This document shows positions 27,015-36,212 of a stretch of DNA of 64,000 bases, piece by piece. The translations under genes and the position numbers were made by a program. Positions within the stretch are counted from its first letter, which is position 1. Every line of letters begins with the position of its first letter. Source of the DNA: Arenibacter antarcticus (GTDB lineage Bacteria > Bacteroidota > Bacteroidia > Flavobacteriales > Flavobacteriaceae); NCBI RefSeq assembly GCF_041320605.1, contig NZ_CP166679.1:1922001-1986000 (forward strand). Reading direction: 5' to 3'. Below the pieces are notes generated by a model. It worked only from the letters and a program-made list of their open reading frames with translations. It was not told the origin of the DNA and did not search any database.

Positions 27015-28331
27015 TTAATACCTGTAATATTCTGGTTTAAATGGACCTTCAACGCTTACGCCGATATATTCGGCTTGTTCTGGTCTTAGGGTCTCCAATT
27101 CAATTCCCAAACGCGATAAATGTAGGGCGGCAACTTTTTCGTCCAAATGCTTAGGAAGCATATACACCTCATTTTTGTAATTTTCGCTATTCTTCCAAAG
27201 TTCTATTTGTGCTAAGGTCTGGTTTGTGAAGGAATTGCTCATTACAAAACTTGGATGGCCGGTAGCACAACCAAGATTAACCAATCGGCCTTCAGCAAGT
27301 ACAATTACATCCTTACCATCTATGGTGTACTTGTCTACCTGAGGTTTAATTTCATCCTTAGTATGGCCGTAATTTTTGTTCAACCAAGTCATGTCTATTT
27401 CATTGTCGAAATGTCCAATATTACAAACAATTACCTTATCCTTCATCGCTTTAAAATGCTGTGATTGAATAATGTCCTTGTTCCCAGTGGTGGTGATAAC
27501 GATATCGGCATTTCCGATTACGGTCTCCATCTTTTTCACTTCAAAACCATCCATTGCGGCCTGTAGTGCGCAGATTGGATCTATTTCGGTAACGGTTATA
27601 ATAGAGCCTGCTCCTTTAAAGGATGCAGCAGTACCTTTCCCTACATCACCGTATCCTGCAACCACTACGCGTTTTCCAGCAAGCATGGTGTCAGTAGCCC
27701 TTCTAATGGCATCTACAGCGCTTTCCCTACATCCGTATTTGTTATCGAACTTAGATTTTGTAACAGAATCGTTAACATTAATAGCGGGCATAGGCAAGGT
27801 TCCTTTCTTTACACGCTCATATAGTCTGTGCACACCAGTTGTGGTTTCTTCTGAAAGACCTTTGATGCCTGCTGCCATTTCTGGGTACTTGTCTAGGACC
27901 ATATTGGTAAGGTCACCTCCATCATCCAAGATCATGTTCAAGGGTTTGCGGTCTTCTCCGAAAAATAAGGTCTGCTCTATGGCCCAATTAAATTCCTCTT
28001 CAGACATACCTTTCCAAGCATAAACAGGAATTCCTGCTTCGGCTATTGCGGCTGCTGCTTGATCTTGAGTAGAAAAAATATTACAAGAACTCCAAGTAAC
28101 ATCGGCTCCTAAAGCAACCAAGGTTTCTATAAGAACGGCTGTTTGGATGGTCATATGTAAACAACCTGCAATACGGGCACCTTTTAGTGGCTGCTCTTTA
28201 CCGTACTCTTCTCGTAGGGACATTAGTCCAGGCATTTCGGCTTCCGCCAATTCAATTTCTTTTCTTCCCCAATTGGCCAAGCCAATATCTTTTACTTTAT
28301 AGGGTACGTAAGGAATAGTTTTTGAACTCAT
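27015..28331 (-). CDS. sahH: Adenosylhomocysteinase
   Basis: Hydrolyses S-adenosylhomocysteine to adenosine and homocysteine in the methyl cycle. 438 residues. [31 protein letters not shown] and the NAD-binding [15 protein letters not shown] motif are all present, and the C-terminus ends KPEYYRY as in the family. A possible minus-strand -7 element TACCTTTG lies at 28490-28497, implying a 150-nt leader; I see no known SAM or SAH riboswitch in it. Confidence 0.96.
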   Translation of the reverse strand: MSSKTIPYVPYKVKDIGLANWGRKEIELAEAEMPGLMSLREEYGKEQPLKGARIAGCLHMTIQTAVLIETLVALGADVTWSSCNIFSTQDQAAAAIAEAGIPVYAWKGMSEEEFNWAIEQTLFFGEDRKPLNMILDDGGDLTNMVLDKYPEMAAGIKGLSEETTTGVHRLYERVKKGTLPMPAINVNDSVTKSKFDNKYGCRESAVDAIRRATDTMLAGKRVVVAGYGDVGKGTAASFKGAGSIITVTEIDPICALQAAMDGFEVKKMETVIGNADIVITTTGNKDIIQSQHFKAMKDKVIVCNIGHFDNEIDMTWLNKNYGHTKDEIKPQVDKYTIDGKDVIVLAEGRLVNLGCATGHPSFVMSNSFTNQTLAQIELWKNSENYKNEVYMLPKHLDEKVAALHLSRLGIELETLRPEQAEYIGVSVEGPFKPEYYRY

Positions 28332-28517
28332 ATTCTATTTTTTTTAGTCAATCGCCCTTGTGGTAATCTTACGAAGTTAGGTTGGAAGTTATAAATATCT
28401 TAAATAAAGAATAAATTAGTTTCCCCTATTTCTTCTCCAATTTTATTTTTACATTCGTAAAGGAACAATTATCTGATTTTTTGCACAAGCAAAGGTAGTA
28501 ATAACTTAAATAACCCA

Positions 28518-29150
28518 ATGCCTCTTTATAAAACAATAACAGTAGATTCCCATGTTAAGGTCCTGATTTGGAAAGTTGAGGAAACCGAGGCGGAACTCTC
28601 TAAGGGGGTGGTCCTTACTCCTCATTGTCAAAATAGGGTTTCTGGGATGAAATCTGAACTGCACCGAAGGGGATTTTTGAGTATTCGGCACTTATTGGCA
28701 GTTGAGGGCTATGTGGATCATGATCTTTTTTATGACGATGTAGGAAAGCCCCATTTAAAGGACGGACGATTTATTTCCATTACCCATTCCCACGAGTTTA
28801 CAGGGATAATACTATCCGATAGTGTGGAAGTTGGCATCGATATAGAGATGCAACGCGAAAAAATTCTCAGAATTGCCAATAAATATACTCCCTTGGAGGA
28901 ATATAAGACGGTTGCCAATAACGATGCTTTGATTAGAAAACTAACCATTGTTTGGGGAGCCAAGGAGTCGCTTTATAAAATTTATAATAATCCGGGACTA
29001 AGTTTTTTACACCATATAGACATTACCGATTTCTCTTTATCCGAATGGGAAACTACAGGGGCCATATTATTTAAGGGTAAATCGTCTAATTATGCTATTA
29101 AATTTTTAGAGTTTGAAGGGTATACTTGTGTATATGCCGTAAAGGACTAG
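28518..29150 (+). CDS. 4'-phosphopantetheinyl transferase superfamily protein
   Basis: 210 residues. The signature VEVGIDIEMQREKI (Mg-binding Asp/Glu) and WGAKESLYKIYN (WxxKE) of Sfp-type transferases are present, about 50 residues apart. It transfers phosphopantetheine from CoA to carrier proteins. It is divergent from sahH and no synthase gene is nearby, so it is probably the general housekeeping enzyme. Confidence 0.85.
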   Translation: MPLYKTITVDSHVKVLIWKVEETEAELSKGVVLTPHCQNRVSGMKSELHRRGFLSIRHLLAVEGYVDHDLFYDDVGKPHLKDGRFISITHSHEFTGIILSDSVEVGIDIEMQREKILRIANKYTPLEEYKTVANNDALIRKLTIVWGAKESLYKIYNNPGLSFLHHIDITDFSLSEWETTGAILFKGKSSNYAIKFLEFEGYTCVYAVKD

Positions 29151-29316
29151 TAGTAATGAGTTTTAAACCTTTCCGTAATTAAATTCATAGCACGTATATT
29201 ACAGTAGTGCTTAGGCTGACTCCCTAAGAGGTTAATAATATGGAGCATGTATTAATTTCATCAAATCAATCTGGGCCTAAGGAGCAGAATCCTGAAAAAC
29301 CTATTAGGGGAACTAG

Positions 29317-29451
29317 GTGCGTGGTGAATATAACCAACTAATAAAAGAGTTGCATACGGTAATTAGAGCATCTTGTGAATTGTTAGAGAAGGACTTAATG
29401 TATATGAAAATCATAAATACTGAACGAAGCAGCTATGGGACCCATTATTGA
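29317..29451 (+). CDS. Short frame upstream of pnuC, unknown
   Basis: A 44-codon frame from a GTG at 29317 (VRGEYNQLIKELHTVIRA, then SCELLEKDLMYMKII) ends inside pnuC at 29451. It is helical and looks codon-like for this genome, but no family is recognised. It may be a remnant of an upstream gene or a leader peptide overlapping the pnuC start. Confidence 0.25.
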   Translation: MRGEYNQLIKELHTVIRASCELLEKDLMYMKIINTERSSYGTHY

Positions 29452-30073
29452 TTGGGTATTTTCCCAATATCAGGATACCTCAACCCATTTGATAGTCTTG
29501 GAGATGGTGGGCGTATTTTTTGGATTTTTAAGTGTTTGGTATTCCATGCGGGAGAATATCCTGGTGTTTCCAACCGGGATTATCAGCACTGGAATTTTCG
29601 TTTATATCCTGATTATTTTTGGTCTTTTGGGAGACATGATGATCAATGCCTATTATTTTGCCATGAGTGTCTACGGTTGGTATGTGTGGACAAGAAAGGT
29701 AGATGAGGAACATTTCATCCCAATTACCAGAACATCGCCAAAAGAGAATAGCTGGTCTGCCTTACTTTTTATAGGTACTGTGGTGTTTGTTGTAATAGTG
29801 TATTTGGTTTTTAACAAATTGGATCATTGGACCGCCTATGTAGATACGTTTACCACGGCCATCTTCTTTGTGGGCATGTGGTTAATGGCGCGCAAAAAAC
29901 TTGAAAATTGGATTTACTGGATCATTGGTGATATTATATCAATACCCTTGTATTGGTACAAAGGCCTTATATTTACTTCTTTCCAATATTTTTTATTCAC
30001 TATTATAGCCGTTTTAGGATACCTAGCATGGAAGAAAAGTTTAAACAAAAGCCCTCGAATGTTGTTAAAGTAG
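29435..30073 (+). CDS. pnuC: PnuC-family vitamin transporter (nicotinamide riboside or thiamine)
   Basis: 212 residues with six to seven membrane helices. The family blocks WYSMRENILVFPTGIIS, YYFAMSVYGWYVWTRK and WIIGDIISIPLYWYKGL are present, the last carrying residues that line the substrate channel in PnuC. The gene overlaps the downstream kinase-like gene by 46 bp. A ribosylnicotinamide-kinase-like partner favours nicotinamide riboside; no TPP riboswitch precedes this gene. Confidence 0.85.
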   Translation: MGPIIDWVFSQYQDTSTHLIVLEMVGVFFGFLSVWYSMRENILVFPTGIISTGIFVYILIIFGLLGDMMINAYYFAMSVYGWYVWTRKVDEEHFIPITRTSPKENSWSALLFIGTVVFVVIVYLVFNKLDHWTAYVDTFTTAIFFVGMWLMARKKLENWIYWIIGDIISIPLYWYKGLIFTSFQYFLFTIIAVLGYLAWKKSLNKSPRMLLK

Positions 30074-30591
30074 TTTTGTTTGGTCCAGAATCAACAGGAA
30101 AAACCACCTTGTCCGAGCAATTGGCCAGATATTATAATTCGGTTTGGGTTCCAGAATATGCCCGGGAATATCTTCAAGATAAATGGAATAACGAAAGAAA
30201 GACTTGTGAGCACCAAGATTTGCTGCCTATTGCGGAGGGCCAAATGAAATTGGAAAATGAGCTGGCGCAAAAAGCTACCGATGTTTTGATCTGTGATACG
30301 GACCTTTTGGAAACTATGGTCTATTCCGAGGCGTATTATTTAGGCTATTGTGATCCCATTTTAGAAAAATATGCTCTGAAGAATACTTACGATTTATATT
30401 TTCTCACCTATATTGATATTCCTTGGGAAAAGGACGACCTTAGGGATAAGCCTAACGAACGTGAACAGATGTTTTTGTATTTCAAGGAAACTTTGGAGCG
30501 GCATAACAGGAATTTTGTTATATTAAAGGGTGATAAAAAAACCCGGCTAGAGACGGCCGTGAAATACATTAACCAACTATTAGAAAAATAA
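30028..30591 (+). CDS. NadR-type ATPase / ribosylnicotinamide kinase-like protein
   Basis: P-loop NTPase: FGPESTGKTTLSEQLA (Walker A), then VPEYAREYL and the ICDTDLLETMVYSE block (Walker B-like), all typical of the C-terminal kinase domain of NadR. The adenylyltransferase domain is absent. The start at 30028 (MEEKFKQKPSN) overlaps pnuC by 46 bp. In known pairs PnuC imports nicotinamide riboside and the kinase traps it by phosphorylation. The next gene overlaps by 1 bp. Confidence 0.82.
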   Translation: MEEKFKQKPSNVVKVVLFGPESTGKTTLSEQLARYYNSVWVPEYAREYLQDKWNNERKTCEHQDLLPIAEGQMKLENELAQKATDVLICDTDLLETMVYSEAYYLGYCDPILEKYALKNTYDLYFLTYIDIPWEKDDLRDKPNEREQMFLYFKETLERHNRNFVILKGDKKTRLETAVKYINQLLEK

Positions 30592-32129
30592 TGGAATTAT
30601 CTGAAGCGGATATAATTCAGTTGGAAAACTTAGGGGTTTCCAAGGAAAAAGTAAGGAGCCAAATAGAAACATTTAAAGAGGGAATTCCGTTTGTCCGATT
30701 GGAAAAAGCGGCAATAGTCTCCCACGGGATTTCTAAATTTTCAGAGGCTCGCGAAAAAAGTTTGATCAATATTTTTGATGGGGCAAGGGACAGAATCTCA
30801 TTATTGAAATTTGTACCTGCTTCTGGTGCAGCCTCCCGAATGTTCAAAGCTATGTTTAATTTTCTAGAGGCTTACGATCCAAAAACGGAGCGTTTGGATG
30901 CTTATATTAAGCGGACAGGGGATACAGAGGTTGCAACTTTTTTTGAGGGATACCAAAACTTCGCCTTTTTTGATCTTATTCAAAATAGAATAAAAGGAAA
31001 AACAAGTTCTAAGGAAGAGGAAAAGTATCTCTTTGTACAAGAGATGTTGTTGGAAGACGGATTAAATTATGGATTTTTCCCAAAGGGATTATTGCCATTT
31101 CACCATTATGGGAAATGTAGTGCTACTCCTTTTGAGGAGCATTTAAAGGAAGCTGCTGCCTACTCATCGGTAAATAATGAGGCAAAATTGCATTTTACCA
31201 TCTCGGAACAGCATGGGGAAATGTTCAACCAAGAATTTAAGAAGGCAGGAGAAAGAGTTGCGGCAGAAACCAAGGTTTCCTTCACAGTTAACTATTCCTT
31301 TCAAAAATCTTCCACAGATACCATTGCGGTAGATATGGACAATAAACCGTTTCGCGAAACAGACGGATCACTTTTGTTTAGGCCAGGGGGTCACGGAGCA
31401 TTGATAGAGAACCTAAACGATGTTGATGCAGATGTTATTTTTATTAAAAATATAGATAATGTAGTAGTTCCCAGATATTCCAAAGTAGTAGCCGATAATA
31501 AGAAAATACTTGGCGGATTGCTATTGGAACTACAGGAAAAAACTTTTAAATATGCCGAACTATTGGATAAAAATAATCTTAGGGCGGAAGAACTAGCGAG
31601 TATAAAAAAGTTTTTAGAAGAGGAACTCAATGTGCATTTTCTAGATAAATACTACAGTTTTAGTATAGGGGAGCAAATTGAAATTCTAAAAGATAAGATC
31701 AATAGGCCCATTCGGATCTGTGGCATGGTGAAAAATGAGGGTGAGCCTGGAGGAGGACCCTTTTGGGTAAAGGATGTTCATGGTCATATTTCATTGCAAA
31801 TTATAGAATCTGCTCAAGTAGACACTGGCAATCCGGAACAATTACGAATTATGAAGAACGCAACCCATTTTAATCCAGTAGACCTTGTTTGTGGAGTGAG
31901 AAATTATAAGGGTGAAAACTTTAATTTATTGAATTATGTAGATACCCAACAAGGTTTTATTACCCAAAAGACCAAGGAAGGTAAGGATCTAAAGGCATTG
32001 GAATTACCTGGACTATGGAACGGGGCCATGGCGTTTTGGAATACTATTTTTGTAGAAGTCCCTTTAGAGACTTTTAATCCGGTAAAAACCGTTAACGATC
32101 TATTGAAACCTTCACATCAGGTGGAATAG
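30591..32129 (+). CDS. DUF4301 family protein
   Basis: 512 residues, soluble. FVPASGAASRMFKAMFNF near residue 80 and LFRPGGHGALIENLND near 265 resemble nucleotidyltransferase-like or UTP-glucose pyrophosphorylase motifs, and MVKNEGEPGGGPFWV near 380 is strongly conserved in the family. The gene starts on the last base of the upstream kinase-like gene, so the three form an operon. Function is unproven; a nucleotide or sugar-nucleotide role is inference. Confidence 0.78.
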   Translation: MELSEADIIQLENLGVSKEKVRSQIETFKEGIPFVRLEKAAIVSHGISKFSEAREKSLINIFDGARDRISLLKFVPASGAASRMFKAMFNFLEAYDPKTERLDAYIKRTGDTEVATFFEGYQNFAFFDLIQNRIKGKTSSKEEEKYLFVQEMLLEDGLNYGFFPKGLLPFHHYGKCSATPFEEHLKEAAAYSSVNNEAKLHFTISEQHGEMFNQEFKKAGERVAAETKVSFTVNYSFQKSSTDTIAVDMDNKPFRETDGSLLFRPGGHGALIENLNDVDADVIFIKNIDNVVVPRYSKVVADNKKILGGLLLELQEKTFKYAELLDKNNLRAEELASIKKFLEEELNVHFLDKYYSFSIGEQIEILKDKINRPIRICGMVKNEGEPGGGPFWVKDVHGHISLQIIESAQVDTGNPEQLRIMKNATHFNPVDLVCGVRNYKGENFNLLNYVDTQQGFITQKTKEGKDLKALELPGLWNGAMAFWNTIFVEVPLETFNPVKTVNDLLKPSHQVE

Positions 32130-32153
32130 CTCATATAAATTTTAAGACTTCGA

Positions 32154-32180
32154 AAAAGTGTGTAATTATTACACACTTTT
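32154..32180 (+). terminator. Terminator of the pnuC operon, also a palindromic operator
   Basis: GTGTGTAATTATTACACAC (32158-32176) is flanked by A5 and T8, so it can terminate the DUF4301 transcript. The same palindrome is the first enhancer-like site of the PepSY array. Confidence 0.7.
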
Positions 32181-32297
32181 TTTATGAGTAAACAGTTTTA
32201 AACACTGCTTAAATATATTGAAACTTTATTAATTCTCTGATACTAAGGTAATTGTATTTTATAATAGGTTTGTAACCTTGATTGGCACAGTTTTGCT
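32158..32297 (+). promoter_or_regulatory. Control region 1 of the PepSY array
   Basis: Palindrome centre at 32167; TTGGCACAGTTTTGCT at 32282-32297. Centre to GG is 117 bp. The box matches the sigma-54 sequence TGGCAC...TTGC except that GG to GC is one base short. Confidence 0.6.
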
Positions 32298-32344
32298 ATC
32301 ATTGGTGTGAAGAAAAGATGTTATTCACCATAAAATATAATGAT

Positions 32345-32656
32345 ATGAAATCAGAAATGAAAAATTTAGTTTTCGCAACTGCATTGGCCGTAGGGTCATT
32401 TAGCCCTGTTTTGGCTAGTCCGCCAATTTTTCACGATGGAATTATGGAGATGATCCATGCGCAGGATTTTACCGAAATAGAGAGAGATAAACTTCCTGAA
32501 GCGGTTACAACCGCCTTAGAAAAAGATTATCCTGGAGCCGAAATTGATAGCGCTTATATTAATGATGAAAGTGAATATAAGCTAGAGGTTACCCTTGCTG
32601 ACGATTCTACCGAAGAATTGTATATAGATGTAGAGGGCAACTGGATTGATATGTAA
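32345..32656 (+). CDS. PepSY-like exported protein, array member 1
   Basis: Start at 32345 or 32357 gives a signal peptide (MKNLVFATALAVGSFSPVLA). The mature part has the shared core LPEAVTTALEKDYPGAEI, YKLEVTLAD and ending GNWIDM. The fold is the PepSY-like (beta-lactamase-inhibitor-like) type, periplasmic. It is the most divergent exported member at the front end of the array. A palindrome and promoter box precede it and a perfect hairpin follows. Function unknown. Confidence 0.78.
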   Translation: MKSEMKNLVFATALAVGSFSPVLASPPIFHDGIMEMIHAQDFTEIERDKLPEAVTTALEKDYPGAEIDSAYINDESEYKLEVTLADDSTEELYIDVEGNWIDM

Positions 32657-32688
32657 ATAACTAAATTTGAGATAGTTACATTAGTAGG

Positions 32689-32715
32689 GGCCGCAATTAT
32701 TGCGGCCTTATTTTT
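32689..32715 (+). terminator. Terminator of array member 1
   Basis: Perfect palindrome GGCCGCAATTATTGCGGCC followed by TTATTTTTT. The rest of the gap to 33020 is AT-rich with no recognised feature and, unlike the other gaps, no palindrome/promoter pair. Confidence 0.85.
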
Positions 32716-33020
32716 TGGAAACCTAAGAACATTTTCAAAATTGGTTTTAACTATCCAGCGTATTGATGAATTTTGGGTTTAAACCCCTTTCAAGTAAGGA
32801 AGTTGGTTTCCGAAAATATAGTGTTAGGTCATAATTGTCACTAGGAAATTGAAAATTATTCAAGTGGTGAGAATTTTTATAGACCGGATAAGTTATTGTA
32901 AATGCTATCAATTTTCTGAATTTTATTAAAGGGTAATTTAGATATAATGCATAATTTAGTAAACAACAATCTCTCCTAAAACAAATTTTCCTCCCGTACA
33001 TAAATCAATTTTAACCGGAC

Positions 33021-33233
33021 ATGGAAGATGATTATCAGCCTATATCTGCTTATGAGCTCCCTCCTCATATTATAGAAGTGCTTTATGAGCAATTTAATAC
33101 TTTTACCCTAGTCCATGCATTTAAAGGTGACAAGGAAGGGTTTAAGCTGGAATTGATTTTTGAAAATGGAGCTATTCACGTTATTTATACGGATAAGAAC
33201 GGTCAGATTCAGGATTCGACAGAAGGCCAATAG
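33021..33233 (+). CDS. PepSY-like protein without signal peptide, array member 2
   Basis: 70 residues. The core pattern is retained (YELPPHIIEVLYEQF, GFKLELIFENGAIHVIYTDKNG), but there is no signal peptide (an in-frame TAA lies 9 bp before the ATG) and the GNWIE end is lost. No palindrome or GG box precedes it. It is either a cytoplasmic paralogue or a decaying copy. Confidence 0.55.
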   Translation: MEDDYQPISAYELPPHIIEVLYEQFNTFTLVHAFKGDKEGFKLELIFENGAIHVIYTDKNGQIQDSTEGQ

Positions 33234-33254
33234 ATAATTTAATAACACCTATGG

Positions 33255-33395
33255 TTGTGTTAAAGTGTGTAATTTTAACACAATTTCCCTCTCAAATACC
33301 CATGTTTACCCGGTTTGGATTTTATCGTATAATAGTATTTAGGTGTGGTAATCAGTGTGTTAGGTGTAGATTTGAGATTTCGGTATCCTTTTCCC
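33255..33395 (+). promoter_or_regulatory. Control region 3 of the PepSY array
   Basis: TTGTGTTAAA / TTTAACACAA (33255-33283) encloses GTGTGTAAT, aligned centre 33274. CGGTATCCTTTTCCC is at 33381-33395. Centre to GG is 108 bp, 10 bp shorter than in the other copies. Confidence 0.6.
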
Positions 33396-33430
33396 ATTAG
33401 TATAGGTAGTAATCTATAAAATTGGAAATC

Positions 33431-33745
33431 ATGAAACAGTTATTTTTAGGCATTGCAATATCGCTGATTAGTCTTTCTTCCTGTGCACAGGATAAAAAGC
33501 CAGACTCAATAATGAAGATCACGGATGTTGCAGAGGTAAGTATATCGGTAGACCATTTTGCAGCAATAGATTCTAATACAATACCTAAAGCCGTAAAAAA
33601 AGTGATTACTAATTCCTATCCAACTGCAATAATAAAAAATGCCTTTGCGAATAAGGCGGAACAATACAAATTGGAGATTGTACTAGTAGATGGTAAGTCA
33701 GGCTTCCTATATGCCGATAAATACGGTAATTGGATTGAAAGATAA
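33431..33745 (+). CDS. PepSY-like lipoprotein, array member 3
   Basis: Start 33431 gives MKQLFLGIAISLISLSSCAQ: a lipobox LSSC, so this member is lipid-anchored, unlike the later ones. Core: IPKAVKKVITNSYPTAII, QYKLEIVLVDG, LYADKYGNWIER. It is followed by a terminator. Probably in the periplasm, attached to a membrane. Confidence 0.76.
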   Translation: MKQLFLGIAISLISLSSCAQDKKPDSIMKITDVAEVSISVDHFAAIDSNTIPKAVKKVITNSYPTAIIKNAFANKAEQYKLEIVLVDGKSGFLYADKYGNWIER

Positions 33746-33783
33746 AATAGATATTCCTTACTATTAATAGGGTTGGGATTGTT

Positions 33784-33814
33784 AAAAAGGGACTGGTTTT
33801 CAGTCCCTTTTTTG
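33784..33814 (+). terminator. Terminator of array member 3
   Basis: AAAAAGGGACTG / CAGTCCCTTTTTT with a 5-base loop. Confidence 0.85.
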
Positions 33815-33924
33815 TTTGGTCGAAGGCCAAATTTGTTTGTAGGCATATGTTTTGCAATCTTCCCCTAAAGTTATTCTTTTTTGTTTCTTTAAGATGTATT
33901 AAATAGAAATCACCACAATAGGTT

Positions 33925-34064
33925 GGGTAATTATTACACACTAGTTAATCTTCTTACACAAAATTACTCATCTAAATAACTTGGCGTATATCTGGTAAAT
34001 CGCTGTTTTTAAAGGGATTGAGGGGGTGTGTGTTCGTTTTAACAATCTTGGTATCATATTTTCA
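33925..34064 (+). promoter_or_regulatory. Control region 4 of the PepSY array
   Basis: GGGTAATTATTACACAC at 33925-33941 (aligned centre 33932); TTGGTATCATATTTTCA from 34048. Centre to GG is 118 bp. A second TTACACA half-site is at 33954. Confidence 0.62.
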
Positions 34065-34101
34065 TTAGGTATAAGAAGTTTAACCATTAAAAATAAACAT
34101 C

Positions 34102-34404
34102 ATGAAAAAAATATTATTTGTTGCCGTATTATCTCTAGGAAGTTTAACCGCATTTGCCCAAGAGGGAGAAGAAGTAACTCAGGAAGCTACGGAAGTGGTA
34201 GTTGCCCAGGACGACTTTACCGCTATTGAGACCAGCGAATTGCCGGAAGCTGTGAGCAACGCAGTTGCCACTAATTATCCATCGGCTACCATCTCTAAGG
34301 CCTTTGTAAATAAAAAAGAAGAGTATAAATTGGAAGTCGCATTAGAGGACGGTACCGTTGGTACTTTGTATGCCGATAAAGATGGCAATTGGATAGAAAT
34401 GTAA
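34102..34404 (+). CDS. PepSY-like exported protein, array member 4
   Basis: 100 residues: signal peptide MKKILFVAVLSLGSLTAFAQ, an acidic segment (EGEEVTQEATEVVVAQDD), then the core LPEAVSNAVATNYPSATI, EEYKLEVALEDG and LYADKDGNWIEM. It is about 90% alike to members 5-7. Secreted to the periplasm. The start codon lies 52 bp after the GG of the promoter box. Confidence 0.8.
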   Translation: MKKILFVAVLSLGSLTAFAQEGEEVTQEATEVVVAQDDFTAIETSELPEAVSNAVATNYPSATISKAFVNKKEEYKLEVALEDGTVGTLYADKDGNWIEM

Positions 34405-34452
34405 AAACAAATCGAGTTATTTGTTTTGTATCAAGTTTGGTTTGGTAAGAAT

Positions 34453-34479
34453 GGGGTCGCGTATAGCGGCCCCTTTTTT
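34453..34479 (+). terminator. Terminator of array member 4
   Basis: GGGGTCGC-GTATA-GCGGCCCC plus T6. The same hairpin recurs with small changes after members 5, 6 and 7. Confidence 0.85.
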
Positions 34480-34677
34480 GTTTGTAGGAAACTAATACAC
34501 TAAGGATAGATCATCATATCGCTATTTGTTAATAAGCATCTTCCTAAGGCATCAGGATTAATAGGGATATTTAATGAACCAATTAAAATTGAACTATATA
34601 ATGCCTTGTACAGTTGCCTAACTTTGGTCAACCTCAGAGATGGCTTTTTAGGTATCCTACTGAGTTGCACCCTATAG

Positions 34678-34818
34678 GTGTATAATTAGTACACAGTAGA
34701 CTACATGCCTACCCATAATTACACACCTAGCTAATTTGTAGGAATACCTATAGTTAATTCATTATTAGGGGTCTATGTTTAATGTAGCCGTTTTAAGAAT
34801 CTTGGTATCATATTTTCA
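34678..34818 (+). promoter_or_regulatory. Control region 5 of the PepSY array
   Basis: GTGTATAATTAGTACAC at 34678-34694 (centre 34686); TTGGTATCATATTTTCA at 34802-34818. Centre to GG is 118 bp. A second site TAATTACACACC is at 34717-34728. Confidence 0.65.
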
Positions 34819-34854
34819 ATAGACATAACAAGTTTAACTATTAAAATGAACACT

Positions 34855-35157
34855 ATGAAAAAGTTATTATTTGTTGCCGTATTATCTTTAGGAAGTTTAA
34901 CCGCATTTGCTCAAGAGGGAGAGGAAGTAACCCAGGAAGCTACGGAAGTGATAGTTGCCCAGGACAACTTTACCGCTATTGAGACCAGCGAATTGCCGGA
35001 AGCTGTTAGTAATGCAGTTGCCACTAATTATACAACGGCTACCATCAATAAGGCCTTTGTAAACAAAGAAGAACAGTATAAATTGGAAGTCGCTTTAGAG
35101 GACGGTACCGTTGGTACTTTGTATGCCGATAAAGATGGCAATTGGATAGAATTGTAG
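34855..35157 (+). CDS. PepSY-like exported protein, array member 5
   Basis: Signal peptide MKKLLFVAVLSLGSLTAFAQ, then the same acidic segment and core (NYTTATINKAFVNKEEQ, YKLEVALEDG, GNWIEL). I choose the ATG at 34855 over 34846 because members 4 and 7 begin at the equivalent codon and the box-to-start distance (51 bp) then agrees. It differs from member 6 at two residues. Confidence 0.8.
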   Translation: MKKLLFVAVLSLGSLTAFAQEGEEVTQEATEVIVAQDNFTAIETSELPEAVSNAVATNYTTATINKAFVNKEEQYKLEVALEDGTVGTLYADKDGNWIEL

Positions 35158-35205
35158 TAATAACTTAACCTATTTGTTTTGTATCAAGTTTGGTTTGGTA
35201 AGAAT

Positions 35206-35232
35206 GGGGTCGCGTATAGCGGCCCCTTTTTT
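35206..35232 (+). terminator. Terminator of array member 5
   Basis: Identical to the hairpin at 34453-34479, 753 bp further on. Confidence 0.85.
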
Positions 35233-35430
35233 GTTTGTAGGAAACTAATACACTAAGGATAGATGATCATATCGCTATTTGTTAATAAGCATCTTCCTGA
35301 AGCATCAGGATTAATAGGGATATTTAATGAACCAATTAAAATTGAACTATATAATACCTTGTACAGTTGCCCAACTTTGGTGAACCTCAGAGATGGCTTT
35401 TTAGGTATCCAACTGAGTTGTACCCTATAG

Positions 35431-35571
35431 TTGTATCATTAGTACACAGTAGACTACATGCCTACCCATAATTACACACCTAGCTATTTTGTAGGAATAC
35501 CTATAGTTAATTCATTATTAGGGGTCTATGTTTAATGTAGCCGTTTTAAGAATCTTGGTATCATATTTTCA
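35431..35571 (+). promoter_or_regulatory. Control region 6 of the PepSY array
   Basis: TTGTATCATTAGTACAC at 35431-35447 (centre 35439), two changes from control region 5; TTGGTATCATATTTTCA at 35555-35571. Centre to GG is 118 bp. Confidence 0.62.
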
Positions 35572-35607
35572 ATAGACATAACAAGTTTAACTATTAAAAT
35601 GAACACT

Positions 35608-35910
35608 ATGAAAAAGTTATTATTTGTTGCCGTATTATCTTTAGGAAGTTTAGCCGCATTTGCTCAAGAGGGAGAGGAAGTAACCCAGGAAGCTACGGAA
35701 GTGGTAGTTGCCCAGGACAACTTTACCGCTATTGAGACCAGCGAATTGCCGGAAGCTGTTAGTAATGCAGTTGCCACTAATTATACAACGGCTACCATCA
35801 ATAAGGCCTTTGTAAACAAAGAAGAACAGTATAAATTGGAAGTCGCTTTAGAGGACGGTACCGTTGGTACTTTGTATGCCGATAAAGATGGCAATTGGAT
35901 AGAATTGTAG
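35608..35910 (+). CDS. PepSY-like exported protein, array member 6
   Basis: Near-identical to member 5: Ala for Thr in the signal peptide (SLAAFAQ) and Val for Ile in the acidic segment. Periplasmic. The conserved reading frame after duplication suggests both copies are expressed, but they may be too young for selection to show. Confidence 0.8.
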   Translation: MKKLLFVAVLSLGSLAAFAQEGEEVTQEATEVVVAQDNFTAIETSELPEAVSNAVATNYTTATINKAFVNKEEQYKLEVALEDGTVGTLYADKDGNWIEL

Positions 35911-35954
35911 TAATAACTTAACCTATTTGTTTTGTATCAAGTTTGGTTTGGTAA

Positions 35955-35990
35955 GAAAGGGGTCGCGTATAGCGGCCTCTTTTTTTGGTT
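35955..35990 (+). terminator. Terminator of array member 6
   Basis: AAGGGGTCGC-GTATA-GCGGCCTCTTTTTTT, a variant of the earlier hairpins with G-T pairs. Confidence 0.78.
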
Positions 35991-36212
35991 AAAAGAAATA
36001 TACGCTAAGCATAACTCGTGTTATTATTAGGTGACAAGCATCTTCCTAAAGCATCAGGATCGATGGCCGTATTTCTTGGGTCAATTGAAATTGAACTACA
36101 AAATACATAGAACAGTTGTCCAACTTTGATCTTTCTCTAAGATGGATTTTAAATATCATATTTAGTTATTTCGATAGCTGTCAATTAAGTTGCTGTCAGT
36201 TGCAGCTGGGAG

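Larger units (their letters stand above)
34421..35910 (+). repeat. 753-bp tandem duplication covering array members 5 and 6
   Basis: From about 34421 and 35174 the sequence repeats with a constant offset of 753 bp through the terminator, the whole about 390-bp intergenic region, the control region and the gene. The copies are nearly identical, including non-coding parts, so the event is recent. Confidence 0.88.

Noticed and set aside
28332..28517. SAM or SAH riboswitch before sahH
   Set aside because: None of the conserved blocks of known SAM or SAH switches can be found in the leader.
29151..29434. TPP riboswitch before pnuC
   Set aside because: GGCTGAC is present but the other conserved blocks are missing.
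33609..33941. Minus-strand frames opposite array member 3
   Set aside because: They overlap a conserved gene and a terminator and have no protein-like features.
34802..34818. Reading TTGGTATCATATTTTCA as an ordinary -33/-7 promoter
   Set aside because: The TATTTTCA part only partly fits TAnnTTTG and no TTTG lies at the right distance; the sigma-54-type reading explains the spacing to the palindromes better, though it is not proven.
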